A DNA stretch of 62,351 nucleotides from Lachnospiraceae bacterium (GTDB taxonomy: Bacteria > Bacillota > Clostridia > Lachnospirales > Lachnospiraceae): positions 1 to 62,351 of the forward strand of contig JAFWUY010000058.1 in NCBI GenBank assembly GCA_017524035.1. Direction: 5' to 3'. Each line of letters begins with the position of its first letter. Within the stretch, counting starts at the first letter, position 1. The position numbers and the translations under genes are program-made. Shown in pieces: positions 53,301 through 62,348 of this stretch. The notes beneath the pieces are model-generated. The model was not told where the DNA came from, did no database searches, and saw only the letters and a program-made list of their open reading frames with translations.

Positions 53301-55658
53301 CTACTTCCTTGCAAATATCAGACCGAAGGTTCCGTTACCGCTGTTTGAAGCGATGGCGGGTGATGCCTTCTGCAGATATACTTTCTTAAAGGGAACCCTT
53401 GCGAGCGCCTTCTCTTTTATCTTCTCAGCCTCTTCAAGCCTGAGTCCGACATATGTGATGAACAGAATACTCGTATCGATGGTTTCGGGATTCCTTAAAA
53501 TGCGCCTGATGTACGTATCGGCAACTCTGTCATAGCTTCCGACCATTATCGCACCGACATCCATGGAGCTCTTTTTAAGGCGGAGCATGGGATGAACCAT
53601 GAATGCGTTACAGAGTCTGTATGCCCTGTCAGACATCCTTCCGTTACGGTGAAGATATTCGGTGCTGTCAACTATGAATGTGGTAACAACCTTCTTCCTG
53701 AGTTCATCAACGATCGCAGAAAGCTGTTCGGGATTGGTAATACCCGAATCAACGGCCTCCTTAAGCTTCATGACGATAAGACCGGATCCGCTCGAAAGGT
53801 GACCCGCTTCAACCACATTGACATTGTAGAATGCCTTGGCCGCCTCTGATGCGTTCTTGTAGCCTTCGCTGGCATTCTTGGCGATCGCTATATGGAGTAT
53901 GTGCTGTGCTTCAAAGAGCCTGTCTGCAAAGAAAGCCTCGTACTCATCAACACTTGGAGATTCACTCTTAGCAAGAGCGTTAATGTCATTATCCATATAC
54001 CTGGTGATCGCATCACCGTCCGTTTCCATTCCATCATAGAACACACCGTGGTCGGTATGAACCTTGTAAGGAAGGATGGGAATCTCCATCTGGTCCACAA
54101 CCTCTTCGGGCAGATCCGATACGGAGTCCGTGGTAATGAGAAGAGGGACTCTTCTTCTTCCCCTCTTTACGATACCCTCGGCATCGCCTCCGGTATAAGC
54201 GGACGAATCCGCAGAGACCATGCTCTTGGGAAGAACGGACATAAGCGTACGTTCAAGCATCTGTCCGTCAACGGGCTTGACGAGATAGGCATCAAATCCT
54301 GCATTCTTGTACAGAGCCTGATTCTCACTTCCTACATTTGCGGTAAGGACAACAACGGGTGTTCCGACGCACCTTCCGCCCGACTGTTCCCTGATCTGCT
54401 TAAGTGCTTCGATGCCGTCCATCTCAGGCATCATATGATCCATGAAGATCGCATCGTAATGATTGATCAGAGTAAGCTCCAGTGCTTCCCTGCCGCTCTC
54501 GGCGGTATCCACCATAACTCTGGTAGAACGGAGAAGCTTCTTTTCAACCATAAGGTTGGCGGTATTGTCATCGACGATAAGGACATGTGCATCCGGAGCT
54601 TCGAACTGAGGCTTGTAAGCATCCTTCTGGCTCTTGATCTGCTGTCTGGAAATCTTGAAATCGCCGAGTGCATTCTCATCAGCGATCTCCTGTTCAATGG
54701 ATACTATGAATGTCGAACCCTTGGTATAGATACTGTTAACGGTAATGTTACCGTCCATGAGATCAACAAGCTGCTTGACGATGGAAAGCCCGAGACCGGT
54801 TCCTTCGATATAACGGTTCCTGCTCTCATCCTCACGTCTGAAAGCATCGAAAAGATAGGGAATGCTCTCCTTCTTGATTCCGATACCGGTATCTTCTACG
54901 GTATAGATGACAAGCACCTTGCCGGAGTCAAGACGTCTTGACTGTATCGCAAGGGAAACCCTTCCCTGCAGTGTGTACTTGACAGCATTGTTGAGGAGAT
55001 TGATCAGGATCTGCTTGATCCTGACTTCATCCGCAAAAAGCTGGGCGGGGATATCGGGATCCACATCGATGGTGAACTTAAGTCCCTTTGCGTTTGCTCT
55101 TCCCCAGATCATACCGACTATCTCGGAAAGCATATCGCCGGTGTTATATGTAACGGGGACGAGTGTCATATTACCCGACTCGATCTTCGACATATCGAGA
55201 ACATCGTTGATAAGTGAAAGGAGCATGCCGGATGCGGATCTGATGTTCCTTGCGTCATCCTCAACCTCGGGTGAGATATCCTCCCTGAGGATCATCTCAT
55301 TGAGACCGATGATCGTATTGATGGGTGTACGGATCTCATGGCTCATATTGGAGAAGAACCTTGACTTTGAACGGCTCATAGCCTCGATCTCACGGGTTTT
55401 CTCATGTGCCTTCTCATTCTCGGTCCTGAAGAGCCTGGCAAGAAATCTTACCATGAAAAAGATGACAACCTCGACACAGAGTGCAACACTCTTGATGATT
55501 ATCTCCCAGAGGGACTTTGAATGGTAAATATCTATTATAAGGACAAGTCCGACGAATCCGAGAGAAACAATGGTAAGCACAAGGAATAATCTTCCCAGGG
55601 CCTCACCCTTCGAATCGGAATACTTGTCAGAAAACCGTCTGTTCTTATCTTCCATCAT
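53301..55658 (-). CDS. Hybrid histidine kinase with receiver and C-terminal DegV (fatty-acid-binding) domain
   Basis: 785 residues. Two membrane helices (about 23-44 and 53-75) are followed by a HisKA domain with His107 in MSHEIRTP, an HATPase domain (NNAVKYT near 223, DTGIGI near 256, GTGLGLSIV near 286), and a receiver with phospho-acceptor Asp407 in FMDHMMPEMDG. From about 505 to the end is a complete DegV domain: TDSVSDLP at 510-517, the PS pair at 568-569, a serine-rich LSSGSG at 621-626 matching the lipid head-group site, HRNGRMS at 670-676 and GNGTFGLIF near 774-782. DegV proteins such as FakB bind a single fatty acid. The fusion suggests lipid sensing or kinase output onto a lipid carrier. 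It overlaps the upstream gene as ATGA. Confidence 0.9.
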   Translation of the reverse strand: MMEDKNRRFSDKYSDSKGEALGRLFLVLTIVSLGFVGLVLIIDIYHSKSLWEIIIKSVALCVEVVIFFMVRFLARLFRTENEKAHEKTREIEAMSRSKSRFFSNMSHEIRTPINTIIGLNEMILREDISPEVEDDARNIRSASGMLLSLINDVLDMSKIESGNMTLVPVTYNTGDMLSEIVGMIWGRANAKGLKFTIDVDPDIPAQLFADEVRIKQILINLLNNAVKYTLQGRVSLAIQSRRLDSGKVLVIYTVEDTGIGIKKESIPYLFDAFRREDESRNRYIEGTGLGLSIVKQLVDLMDGNITVNSIYTKGSTFIVSIEQEIADENALGDFKISRQQIKSQKDAYKPQFEAPDAHVLIVDDNTANLMVEKKLLRSTRVMVDTAESGREALELTLINHYDAIFMDHMMPEMDGIEALKQIREQSGGRCVGTPVVVLTANVGSENQALYKNAGFDAYLVKPVDGQMLERTLMSVLPKSMVSADSSAYTGGDAEGIVKRGRRRVPLLITTDSVSDLPEEVVDQMEIPILPYKVHTDHGVFYDGMETDGDAITRYMDNDINALAKSESPSVDEYEAFFADRLFEAQHILHIAIAKNASEGYKNASEAAKAFYNVNVVEAGHLSSGSGLIVMKLKEAVDSGITNPEQLSAIVDELRKKVVTTFIVDSTEYLHRNGRMSDRAYRLCNAFMVHPMLRLKKSSMDVGAIMVGSYDRVADTYIRRILRNPETIDTSILFITYVGLRLEEAEKIKEKALARVPFKKVYLQKASPAIASNSGNGTFGLIFARK

Positions 55659-58282
55659 AAGTCACCACCCTTCGGTCCAAATTCCAACACATCATCATCC
55701 GGTCCGTCCGCGGATACGCTTCCCGCACCGTATGTGTTATAGATGGTCCTTATGATCTTTTCGTAGGTCTCCATAAGCACCTTATGCCTGCTTTCCACCT
55801 TCTCTTCATCGCATTCCTTGGAAGCTTCCTCAAGGAAAAGAGCGAGCGAAGAAAGCTCCATGGCACCTATCATCTTGGAGGTGCTCTTTATCGCATGGAC
55901 CTTGATCGAATAATCCTTCCAGTCTTTGCTGTCATGATACTTCGTCAGTTCGCCGAGCTTGGCATCGGGATCACCCGCATATTCCACAAGGAGCTCCTTG
56001 TAGAACTCTTCGTCTCCTCCGCAGTAAGCAAGACCGGATGCGGTCTCCACTCCGAGTGCGTCGAGAGGAGCGAATCCATCTCCTGCGGAACCTGCGCCGG
56101 AAGACTCTTTCCCGGCGGTTACTTCATCCGCATTCTTTGCTTCTGCATTCTTTTCTTTGCCTTCATCGCCGGGCTTGTCTGCAGGCTCTCTTTTTCCTCC
56201 TATGCTCCTTCCGCTGCCGTCATCCAGAACATATTTGACCGCAGCCTTGGGAAGAACATGCTTGAGTACTCTTTCGAGTTCGGGAAGCTCAATGGGCTTG
56301 GGAACGAATCCGTCGAAGCCTTCAGACATGAACATCTCCCTTGCGGAGCTGATCGCATTTGCGGTAAGAGCGACAACGCAGATATCCTTCCTCATATGAG
56401 ATGCCTGTACGCGAAGCCTCTTCATTGCCTCGACGCCGTCCATTTCGGGCATCATGTGATCCATGAAGACAATGTCGTAATCCTCTCCGGCGCACTTGGC
56501 GATTGACGCTTCACCGCTGTGTACCGTATCGACCACCATGCCGTAGGATTCAAAGATACCCCTTGCAACGAGCAGGTTCATGGGCTCATCGTCAACTACA
56601 AGAACCTTGACGCCGGGACACATCATCTTCTCATGTCCCTCAACAAGCTCGTCATCGAGAGTCTGGTTCAGGAAGTTTGCAATCTGAACTCCGTAGAAGG
56701 GCTTGGGTATCTGGGTGATCTTGCTGCCTGTAGCAAGGCTCTTGTTACGGTCAAGGACCACCGCAACCTTGATGGTCTTGGATAGTTCTTCTATGTATTC
56801 CCTGTTTTCGAGATACTCACCTGTCCCGACAAACAAATGGCTGATGTTTGAAACCTTGAGGAGCTTTTCAAGCTCAGACTTCGACTGTATGCGGTGGAAA
56901 GGAACATAGAGACCCGCAACGATGTTGGAGATCATATCCATGTAGAATTCCCTGACCCCGATGTTGCCGGTAGTCATGAATCCGAGGAATCCGCCAACAG
57001 AAACATTCTCCTTATTTCTGACGGACATGCATTTCGAATTGTCCTCGACGGCCTGGGGAATGCTTACCTTGACCGTGGTTCCGATGCCGCGCTTGGACTG
57101 TATATCCATAAAGCCATTCATCGCAGTCACAAAACCGTCGACGATGGGAATTCCGATACCGAGACCGCCTACGCTCCTGGTCTTGCTCGAATCGGACTGA
57201 TAGAACTTGTCATAGATATGCTCTATCTCAAATTCACTCATTCCGATGCCGGTATCCCTGACTTCAAGAAGAAGGTTGATACCGTACTCGCGTGGAACGG
57301 AGTATATCCTTACATACACACCACCCTCTTTGGTGTATTTGAACCCGTTGCTTATAAGGTGGAGCAGGATCTTGCGGATCTTCTCTCCGTCACCGCGAAG
57401 CTCTGCGGGAACGGAAGCATCAAGATCGATGACGAGATCCAGGTCATTCTGATCCATATGTGAAAGCTGTGAAAGAAGGTCGTTCACAACCGAGTCGATC
57501 ATGTAAGGCTCGTTGTTCACGGAAAGCCTGTGCATATCGATCTCGGTAAAATCGAGAATGTCGCCAATCTGTTCGGCAACTCTGTGACCCGCATTGGATA
57601 TTGCTCTGATATTGTCTTCGATATTTTCGGGAAGTGTTTCCTTTTCGAGGACTGAAGAAAGACCCATGACCGCATTGACGGGCGTACGGATCTCGTGGGA
57701 AACGTTCGCAAGGAAATTGTTCAGACGGTCTGTCTGTTCTTTGAGTGTTGCTATTTCCTCGCTGGATGAACCGATGACCTTGGTCCATTTATCTATGATC
57801 ATGCATGCGACCCAGCCTGCGAGAATGATCATTCCGATATGGAGGAGCGACCTCGTGACAAGAAGGGGCGTTACCTCTTCACCCTGTGAGATCATGGTGG
57901 CAAGGTCGAAGCCGAGCGTTACCATATAGAAAACCTGGCACAGACGTACCAGCGGCTTTTCGCCGGTCATTGTATAGATGGCGATGACCACGCACATGAC
58001 AAGAGCCATGTCGAAGGTGCTCGTAAGGTGCACTCCGTAAAAGAAATACGTGACCATCATCAGGCAGGAATACAGCCACAGTCTGTCACGGTCCCTGAGG
58101 ATGCTCCTGATGTGCATGAACCAGGAGGTGACAAGAACCGCTATGACGAGCAGCACTGCCCATTTTTCCCAGCCCATTATGAACGATTCTATTATGAGCA
58201 CAACGCTCATGACCGTATATACGATCAGTATTATCAGATGGGACTGTTTGTACGTCTCATTCCGGGCGCTATTTCGGTCCAC
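55655..58282 (-). CDS. Hybrid histidine kinase with degenerate receiver, receiver and HPt domain
   Basis: 875 residues with a GTG start and GGAGG nine bases upstream. Six hydrophobic helices span about 15-165. HisKA has His196 in NVSHEIRTP. The HATPase domain has NGFKYTKEGG near 312, DTGIGMS near 343 and GGLGIGIPIV near 372. Residues 428-540 look like a receiver fold lacking the acidic phosphorylation site. A full receiver follows (Asp608 in FMDHMMPEMDG), then a Gly/Glu/Lys-rich linker and an HPt domain with His796 in KVHAIKS. This is the complete His-Asp-His relay in one chain, so a separate response regulator should be the target. The neighbour with two receivers at 58287 is the obvious candidate. 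Confidence 0.93.
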   Translation of the reverse strand: MDRNSARNETYKQSHLIILIVYTVMSVVLIIESFIMGWEKWAVLLVIAVLVTSWFMHIRSILRDRDRLWLYSCLMMVTYFFYGVHLTSTFDMALVMCVVIAIYTMTGEKPLVRLCQVFYMVTLGFDLATMISQGEEVTPLLVTRSLLHIGMIILAGWVACMIIDKWTKVIGSSSEEIATLKEQTDRLNNFLANVSHEIRTPVNAVMGLSSVLEKETLPENIEDNIRAISNAGHRVAEQIGDILDFTEIDMHRLSVNNEPYMIDSVVNDLLSQLSHMDQNDLDLVIDLDASVPAELRGDGEKIRKILLHLISNGFKYTKEGGVYVRIYSVPREYGINLLLEVRDTGIGMSEFEIEHIYDKFYQSDSSKTRSVGGLGIGIPIVDGFVTAMNGFMDIQSKRGIGTTVKVSIPQAVEDNSKCMSVRNKENVSVGGFLGFMTTGNIGVREFYMDMISNIVAGLYVPFHRIQSKSELEKLLKVSNISHLFVGTGEYLENREYIEELSKTIKVAVVLDRNKSLATGSKITQIPKPFYGVQIANFLNQTLDDELVEGHEKMMCPGVKVLVVDDEPMNLLVARGIFESYGMVVDTVHSGEASIAKCAGEDYDIVFMDHMMPEMDGVEAMKRLRVQASHMRKDICVVALTANAISSAREMFMSEGFDGFVPKPIELPELERVLKHVLPKAAVKYVLDDGSGRSIGGKREPADKPGDEGKEKNAEAKNADEVTAGKESSGAGSAGDGFAPLDALGVETASGLAYCGGDEEFYKELLVEYAGDPDAKLGELTKYHDSKDWKDYSIKVHAIKSTSKMIGAMELSSLALFLEEASKECDEEKVESRHKVLMETYEKIIRTIYNTYGAGSVSADGPDDDVLEFGPKGGDL

Positions 58283-58286
58283 GTTA

Positions 58287-60665
58287 CTATTCCTCCCTCA
58301 TACGGTAATCGGTGTCAGCATCTATCTTCTCGATCATTATCTGTGCGAATCTGGGATCGAACTGTGTTCCGCTTCCCTTTTCAAGTTCACTTCTTACCGC
58401 AGCCTGGGGAAGCGCATCACGGTAGCTTCTGCGGCTCGTCATCGCATCATACGAATCGGCAACCGCAATGATACGCGCTTCCTCCGGGATATCCTTGCCG
58501 GAAAGTCCGTCGGGATAACCGGTTCCGTCGTAACGTTCATGATGCCACTTTGCTCCGGTGCGGAGTCCCGGCATCTCAGGGATCGAATCCAGAATATTTG
58601 CCCCCTTGATCGTGTGTGTCTTGATGATCTCGTATTCTTCGTCGGTGAGTGATCCCTTTTTATTTATGATCTCATCGGAAATACCTATCTTGCCGACATC
58701 ATGCAGAAGACCCATGATGTAGATATTGCTGCAGGCATTCTCATCGTATCCGATCTCTTCCGCGATCATTCTCGAGTACTTCGCAACTCTCTCCGAGTGA
58801 CCGCTTGTGTATATGTCCTTCGCATCGACTGCGGCGGCAAGAGCCTGAATAATGTGGATCGAAAGTTCTTCGTTCTTCCTGACCTCTTCGTTAACCTCTG
58901 TCCTGAGCCTGTTCTGAAGACGGATCAGACGGATCGCATGCTTGACTCTCATTATTAGGATCTCGGGGATGAAGGGCTTGCGAATAAAGTCCATCGCTCC
59001 GAGTGAGAATCCCTTTACTTCCGTATCGTTGTCATCGCTTGCGGTAAGGAAGATAACGGGAACCTTGGATGCCCTGCCTCCCATGGTGGTCAGCTTCTGC
59101 ATTGTCTCGAAGCCATCCATCTCAGGCATCTTGATATCGAGAAGAACAAGATCCGCATAGTTTGAAGAAAGGTACTCGAGAAGTTCCCTGCCCGACTTAA
59201 GGCACTTTACCTCCATGCCTTCCTTCCTGATGATACGCTCGGCGACCATGAGATTGGTTCCGTCATCATCGACGATGACAATATGCTCGGCATCGATGTC
59301 GGATGCCGACTTGACCTTATCGCCCGAGGGAGATATCGATTCATACTCACAGATGACATCCGCGTCATCCTTAAATTTCATCTTGGACCATGCGCCCTTG
59401 ATCCTAGCGGTTACTCTCTCAACATGCTCGGGAGTAAGCTCGGGGAGCAGCAGGAAGAATCTGTCCATTCCAACACGTACCATGATGTCGGAGTTTCGGA
59501 GATTGGACTGGATGACTTCCCTGAGCGCATCTGCCATCTTGTCCTTGATCTCATCCGAGATATCCTCGGATCTTCTGCGTATGGTAAAGAGTGCCTTATG
59601 TGCGTAAATGCCGTAACGCTCAAGGATACGCATCATATACCTGTAAACACTTCCGAACTCGTCCTGACCGAGCCACATGACATTGGTCGCAGCTCCGCGC
59701 TCTTCAAGGAGCTTGGACATCGTCTTAAGGTCGATATCGGATCCGGAATCGGTTTCGGAAGAGGTTCTTCCACCGCGGTTTACAAAATATCCGTGCTTTC
59801 CGTTATCCTTGACGATATAGAGGGCCTGATCGGCCATATTGAAGAGATTCTCGAAATCGGTTCCCTGTTCGGGCACAAATACCGCACCGACCGATGCGCC
59901 GAGAGGTATATGCATATCCTCTCCCATCAGTTCGTATGCCGATTCGAGCAGTCTTGAATTAAGCTTTGATGAAAAGTCTGCGACTCCGCTCTCGTCCTGG
60001 AGTCCCGCGTAGAACATCATGAACTCGTCTCCGCCGATACGGCCGCATATGCCGTTTGGCTCGGAGAGCTCCTTCATGATACCAGCAAAAGAGATCAGAA
60101 CCTTATCACCCATGTCATGACCGTAGATGTCATTGACCAGCTTGAATGAGTCAAGGTCGATCATAAGAAGCGCTCCCGACTTTCTGGAGCACATAATGGA
60201 GAGCTTGTCCCTCGTGGCTTCCTTGTTATAGAAGCCCGTAAGAAGATCGTGCGCGGCCTTCTGCTCCACGCTCTGGAGCTTCTTGCTTGATGCGATTATA
60301 TTGACTATCCTCTGGATGAGGATGTCGGGATCGAAGGGTTTGTGGATGAAGTCGGAGACACCCATCCTGAATCCGCGCATCTCGCTGTCCTTGTCCTCAT
60401 CTGCCGTAAGGAACACAACGGGAGTTTCAATAAGCCCGAGATCGGACTCGAGCATCCTGAACTGACTCAGGGTCTCAAAGCCATCCATTTCGGGCATACG
60501 GATATCGAGAAGAACGATATCGGGCGTGCCGTTTTCACGTATATATTTCAAGAATGCGGAACCCGATTTTAATGCGGTTACTCTCATGCCGTATTCGCTT
60601 AAGATACGGCCCGCCATTTTCAGGTTTACAGAGTCGTCATCAACTATGATTATCCAATCTGCCAT
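58287..60665 (-). CDS. Response regulator with REC-GGDEF-GGDEF-like-REC-HD-GYP architecture
   Basis: 792 residues from the ATG at 60665 (AGGGGA seven bases upstream). Order: receiver 1 with Asp54 in LLDIRMPEMDG; GGDEF domain with intact GGDEF at 211-215 and no RxxD inhibitory site at the expected place; a second GGDEF-like region (about 310-440) with the signature degenerated to GMDRF at 399-403; receiver 2 with Asp510 in LLDIKMPEMDG; HD-GYP with His655-Asp656 and HHERYDGTGYP at 708-718. It could make and break cyclic di-GMP under control of two phosphorylation sites. It is the first gene of the cluster; the next start is only four bases downstream. Confidence 0.92.
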   Translation of the reverse strand: MADWIIIVDDDSVNLKMAGRILSEYGMRVTALKSGSAFLKYIRENGTPDIVLLDIRMPEMDGFETLSQFRMLESDLGLIETPVVFLTADEDKDSEMRGFRMGVSDFIHKPFDPDILIQRIVNIIASSKKLQSVEQKAAHDLLTGFYNKEATRDKLSIMCSRKSGALLMIDLDSFKLVNDIYGHDMGDKVLISFAGIMKELSEPNGICGRIGGDEFMMFYAGLQDESGVADFSSKLNSRLLESAYELMGEDMHIPLGASVGAVFVPEQGTDFENLFNMADQALYIVKDNGKHGYFVNRGGRTSSETDSGSDIDLKTMSKLLEERGAATNVMWLGQDEFGSVYRYMMRILERYGIYAHKALFTIRRRSEDISDEIKDKMADALREVIQSNLRNSDIMVRVGMDRFFLLLPELTPEHVERVTARIKGAWSKMKFKDDADVICEYESISPSGDKVKSASDIDAEHIVIVDDDGTNLMVAERIIRKEGMEVKCLKSGRELLEYLSSNYADLVLLDIKMPEMDGFETMQKLTTMGGRASKVPVIFLTASDDNDTEVKGFSLGAMDFIRKPFIPEILIMRVKHAIRLIRLQNRLRTEVNEEVRKNEELSIHIIQALAAAVDAKDIYTSGHSERVAKYSRMIAEEIGYDENACSNIYIMGLLHDVGKIGISDEIINKKGSLTDEEYEIIKTHTIKGANILDSIPEMPGLRTGAKWHHERYDGTGYPDGLSGKDIPEEARIIAVADSYDAMTSRRSYRDALPQAAVRSELEKGSGTQFDPRFAQIMIEKIDADTDYRMREE

Positions 60666-60750
60666 TGCAATTTCCCCTAATGCTTTCAAAAATGGGCATA
60701 CCACGATTTATTATAGCATTCAGGGGCGCTTTCCTCAACGTAAAAACGGG

Positions 60751-60788
60751 TAAAAAAACAGCCCCGGACGGTGTAAACCGGCCGGGGC
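60751..60788 (-). terminator. Rho-independent terminator of xylB
   Basis: On the minus strand a GC-rich stem (60781-60788 plus inner pairs, with 60761-60771) closes a short loop and is followed by seven T residues. It lies about 23 bases after the xylB stop and upstream of the signalling operon. Confidence 0.9.
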
Positions 60789-60810
60789 ACAGATCATATA
60801 AATCTTAGCT

Positions 60811-62289
60811 TTACTGAGCCTTTACGATGTTGTCGTAGAGAGGCTTGCACTGAGGATAAAGTGACTTGTAAACCTGGTACTTCTTCTCGTACTTGGCAAC
60901 AAGGTCAGCCTCGGGCTCTACGGTATCGACTACCTTGACAACCTTGGAAGCTATCTCCTCGACATTTGCGTACTCACCTGCAGCTACGCATGCGAGCATT
61001 GCACCGCCGAGTGAAGGGCCTTCCTCAACCTCGAGGATGTCGATCTTGACGTTAAGGACGTTAGCCATGATCTTTCTCCAGAGAGGGCTCTTGGCTCCGC
61101 CGCCGCAGATCTTGGATCTTTCGGGATTGATGCCGATGCTTCTTGCAGCGTCCATCATGTCACGGAATGCGAATGCAACTCCTTCGAGAACAGCCTGGGT
61201 CATATCGGCTCTGGAAGTATCCATGGTCATACCGATGAAGGTTCCTCTTGCGTCAGGGTTATTGTGAGGTGATCTCTCACCCATGAGGTAAGGCAGGAAG
61301 TATGTGTTGTTCTCACCGAGTTTGGTGATCGCAGCCTGCTCTGCAGCGTAATCCTTGGTTCCGATAACGCCGTCCTCCCACCACTTGTTGCAGGAAGCTG
61401 CGGAAAGCATGCATCCCATGATGTGATAGGTTCCGTCTGCATGGTCAAATGAGTGAAGTGCGTTGTTAGCATCAAAACCGTAATTCTTGGATGAGATGAA
61501 GAGGGTTCCGGAGGTTCCGAGGGAGATGTTGCAGGCATTGTCGCCTACGGTTCCGGTTCCTACAGCTGCTGCGGCATTGTCGCCTGCGCCTGCTGCCACG
61601 ATCGTGGTAGCGGGGATTCCGAGCTCAGCTGCAATATCAGCCTTGACGGTTCCGATGGACTCATAGGACTCGAAAACCTTGGCAAGCTGTGACTCCTTCA
61701 CGCCGCAGATATCGCACATTTCCTTGGACCAGGTGCGGTTCTTGACGTCGAAGAGGAGCATTCCGGATGCATCGGAAACATCGGTTGCATGAACGCCGGT
61801 AAGCTTGTAAGCAAGGTAATCCTTGGGAAGCATTATCTTAGCGATCTTCGCGAAGTTATCGGGCTCGTTCTTCTTAACCCAGAGGATCTTGGGAGCGGTA
61901 AAGCCGGGGAAAGCGATGTTTCCGGTAAGCTCGGTGAGCTTAGCCTTTCCGATCTCGTTATTGAGATAGTCCGTCTCTGCTCCGGTACGTCCGTCGTTCC
62001 AAAGGATCGCGGGACGGATAACGTTGTCATTCTCATCAAGGATAACAAGTCCGTGCATCTGTCCGCCGAATGAGATTCCGGCTACCTGTGATGCATCCTG
62101 ACCCTTAAGGAGCTCCTTTACGCCATCCATGGACTGTTCATACCAGTCTACGGGGTTCTGCTCCGACCAGCCGGGATGAGGGAATGAAAGGGGATACTCC
62201 CTTGAGACCATGTTAACGATCTTTCCTTCGGATGAAAGGAGAAGAAGCTTAACTGCTGAAGTACCAAGATCGATTCCGATATAAAGCAT
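60811..62289 (-). CDS. xylB: Xylulokinase
   Basis: 492 residues, full length. It phosphorylates D-xylulose with ATP to feed the pentose phosphate pathway. FGGY-family features: GIDLGTSAVKLLL at the N-terminus (phosphate loop), PHPGWSEQNP, the substrate segment ISFGGQMHGLV, AGAGDNAAAAVGTG, SLGTSGT, and near 390 KICGGGAKSPLWRKI for ATP binding. MHG and PGWSEQ are characteristic of xylulokinase rather than glycerol or ribulokinase. AGAGG lies five bases before the ATG. No xylA or transporter gene is within the window; they may lie beyond 62351. A LacI-type operator-like sequence lies upstream. Confidence 0.95.
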   Translation of the reverse strand: MLYIGIDLGTSAVKLLLLSSEGKIVNMVSREYPLSFPHPGWSEQNPVDWYEQSMDGVKELLKGQDASQVAGISFGGQMHGLVILDENDNVIRPAILWNDGRTGAETDYLNNEIGKAKLTELTGNIAFPGFTAPKILWVKKNEPDNFAKIAKIMLPKDYLAYKLTGVHATDVSDASGMLLFDVKNRTWSKEMCDICGVKESQLAKVFESYESIGTVKADIAAELGIPATTIVAAGAGDNAAAAVGTGTVGDNACNISLGTSGTLFISSKNYGFDANNALHSFDHADGTYHIMGCMLSAASCNKWWEDGVIGTKDYAAEQAAITKLGENNTYFLPYLMGERSPHNNPDARGTFIGMTMDTSRADMTQAVLEGVAFAFRDMMDAARSIGINPERSKICGGGAKSPLWRKIMANVLNVKIDILEVEEGPSLGGAMLACVAAGEYANVEEIASKVVKVVDTVEPEADLVAKYEKKYQVYKSLYPQCKPLYDNIVKAQ

Positions 62290-62333
62290 GTTTTCCTCTT
62301 TTCTGCGAAAATCGCGATTATTTTTCTGACTTG

Positions 62334-62348
62334 GTTAAAACGTTTTCT
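62334..62348. promoter_or_regulatory. LacI-family or cre-like operator upstream of xylB
   Basis: GTTAAAACGTTTTCT is centred on a CG dyad with AAAACGTTTT symmetry and differs at two places from the CcpA cre consensus. It lies about 45 bases before the xylB ATG. The window ends here, so the promoter is not complete. Confidence 0.4.

Noticed and set aside
53892..54941. Plus-strand open frame of 349 codons opposite the kinase-DegV gene
   Set aside because: It is an antisense shadow. The minus strand encodes a protein with clear domains through the whole stretch, and the plus-strand product has no recognisable motif or ribosome binding site.
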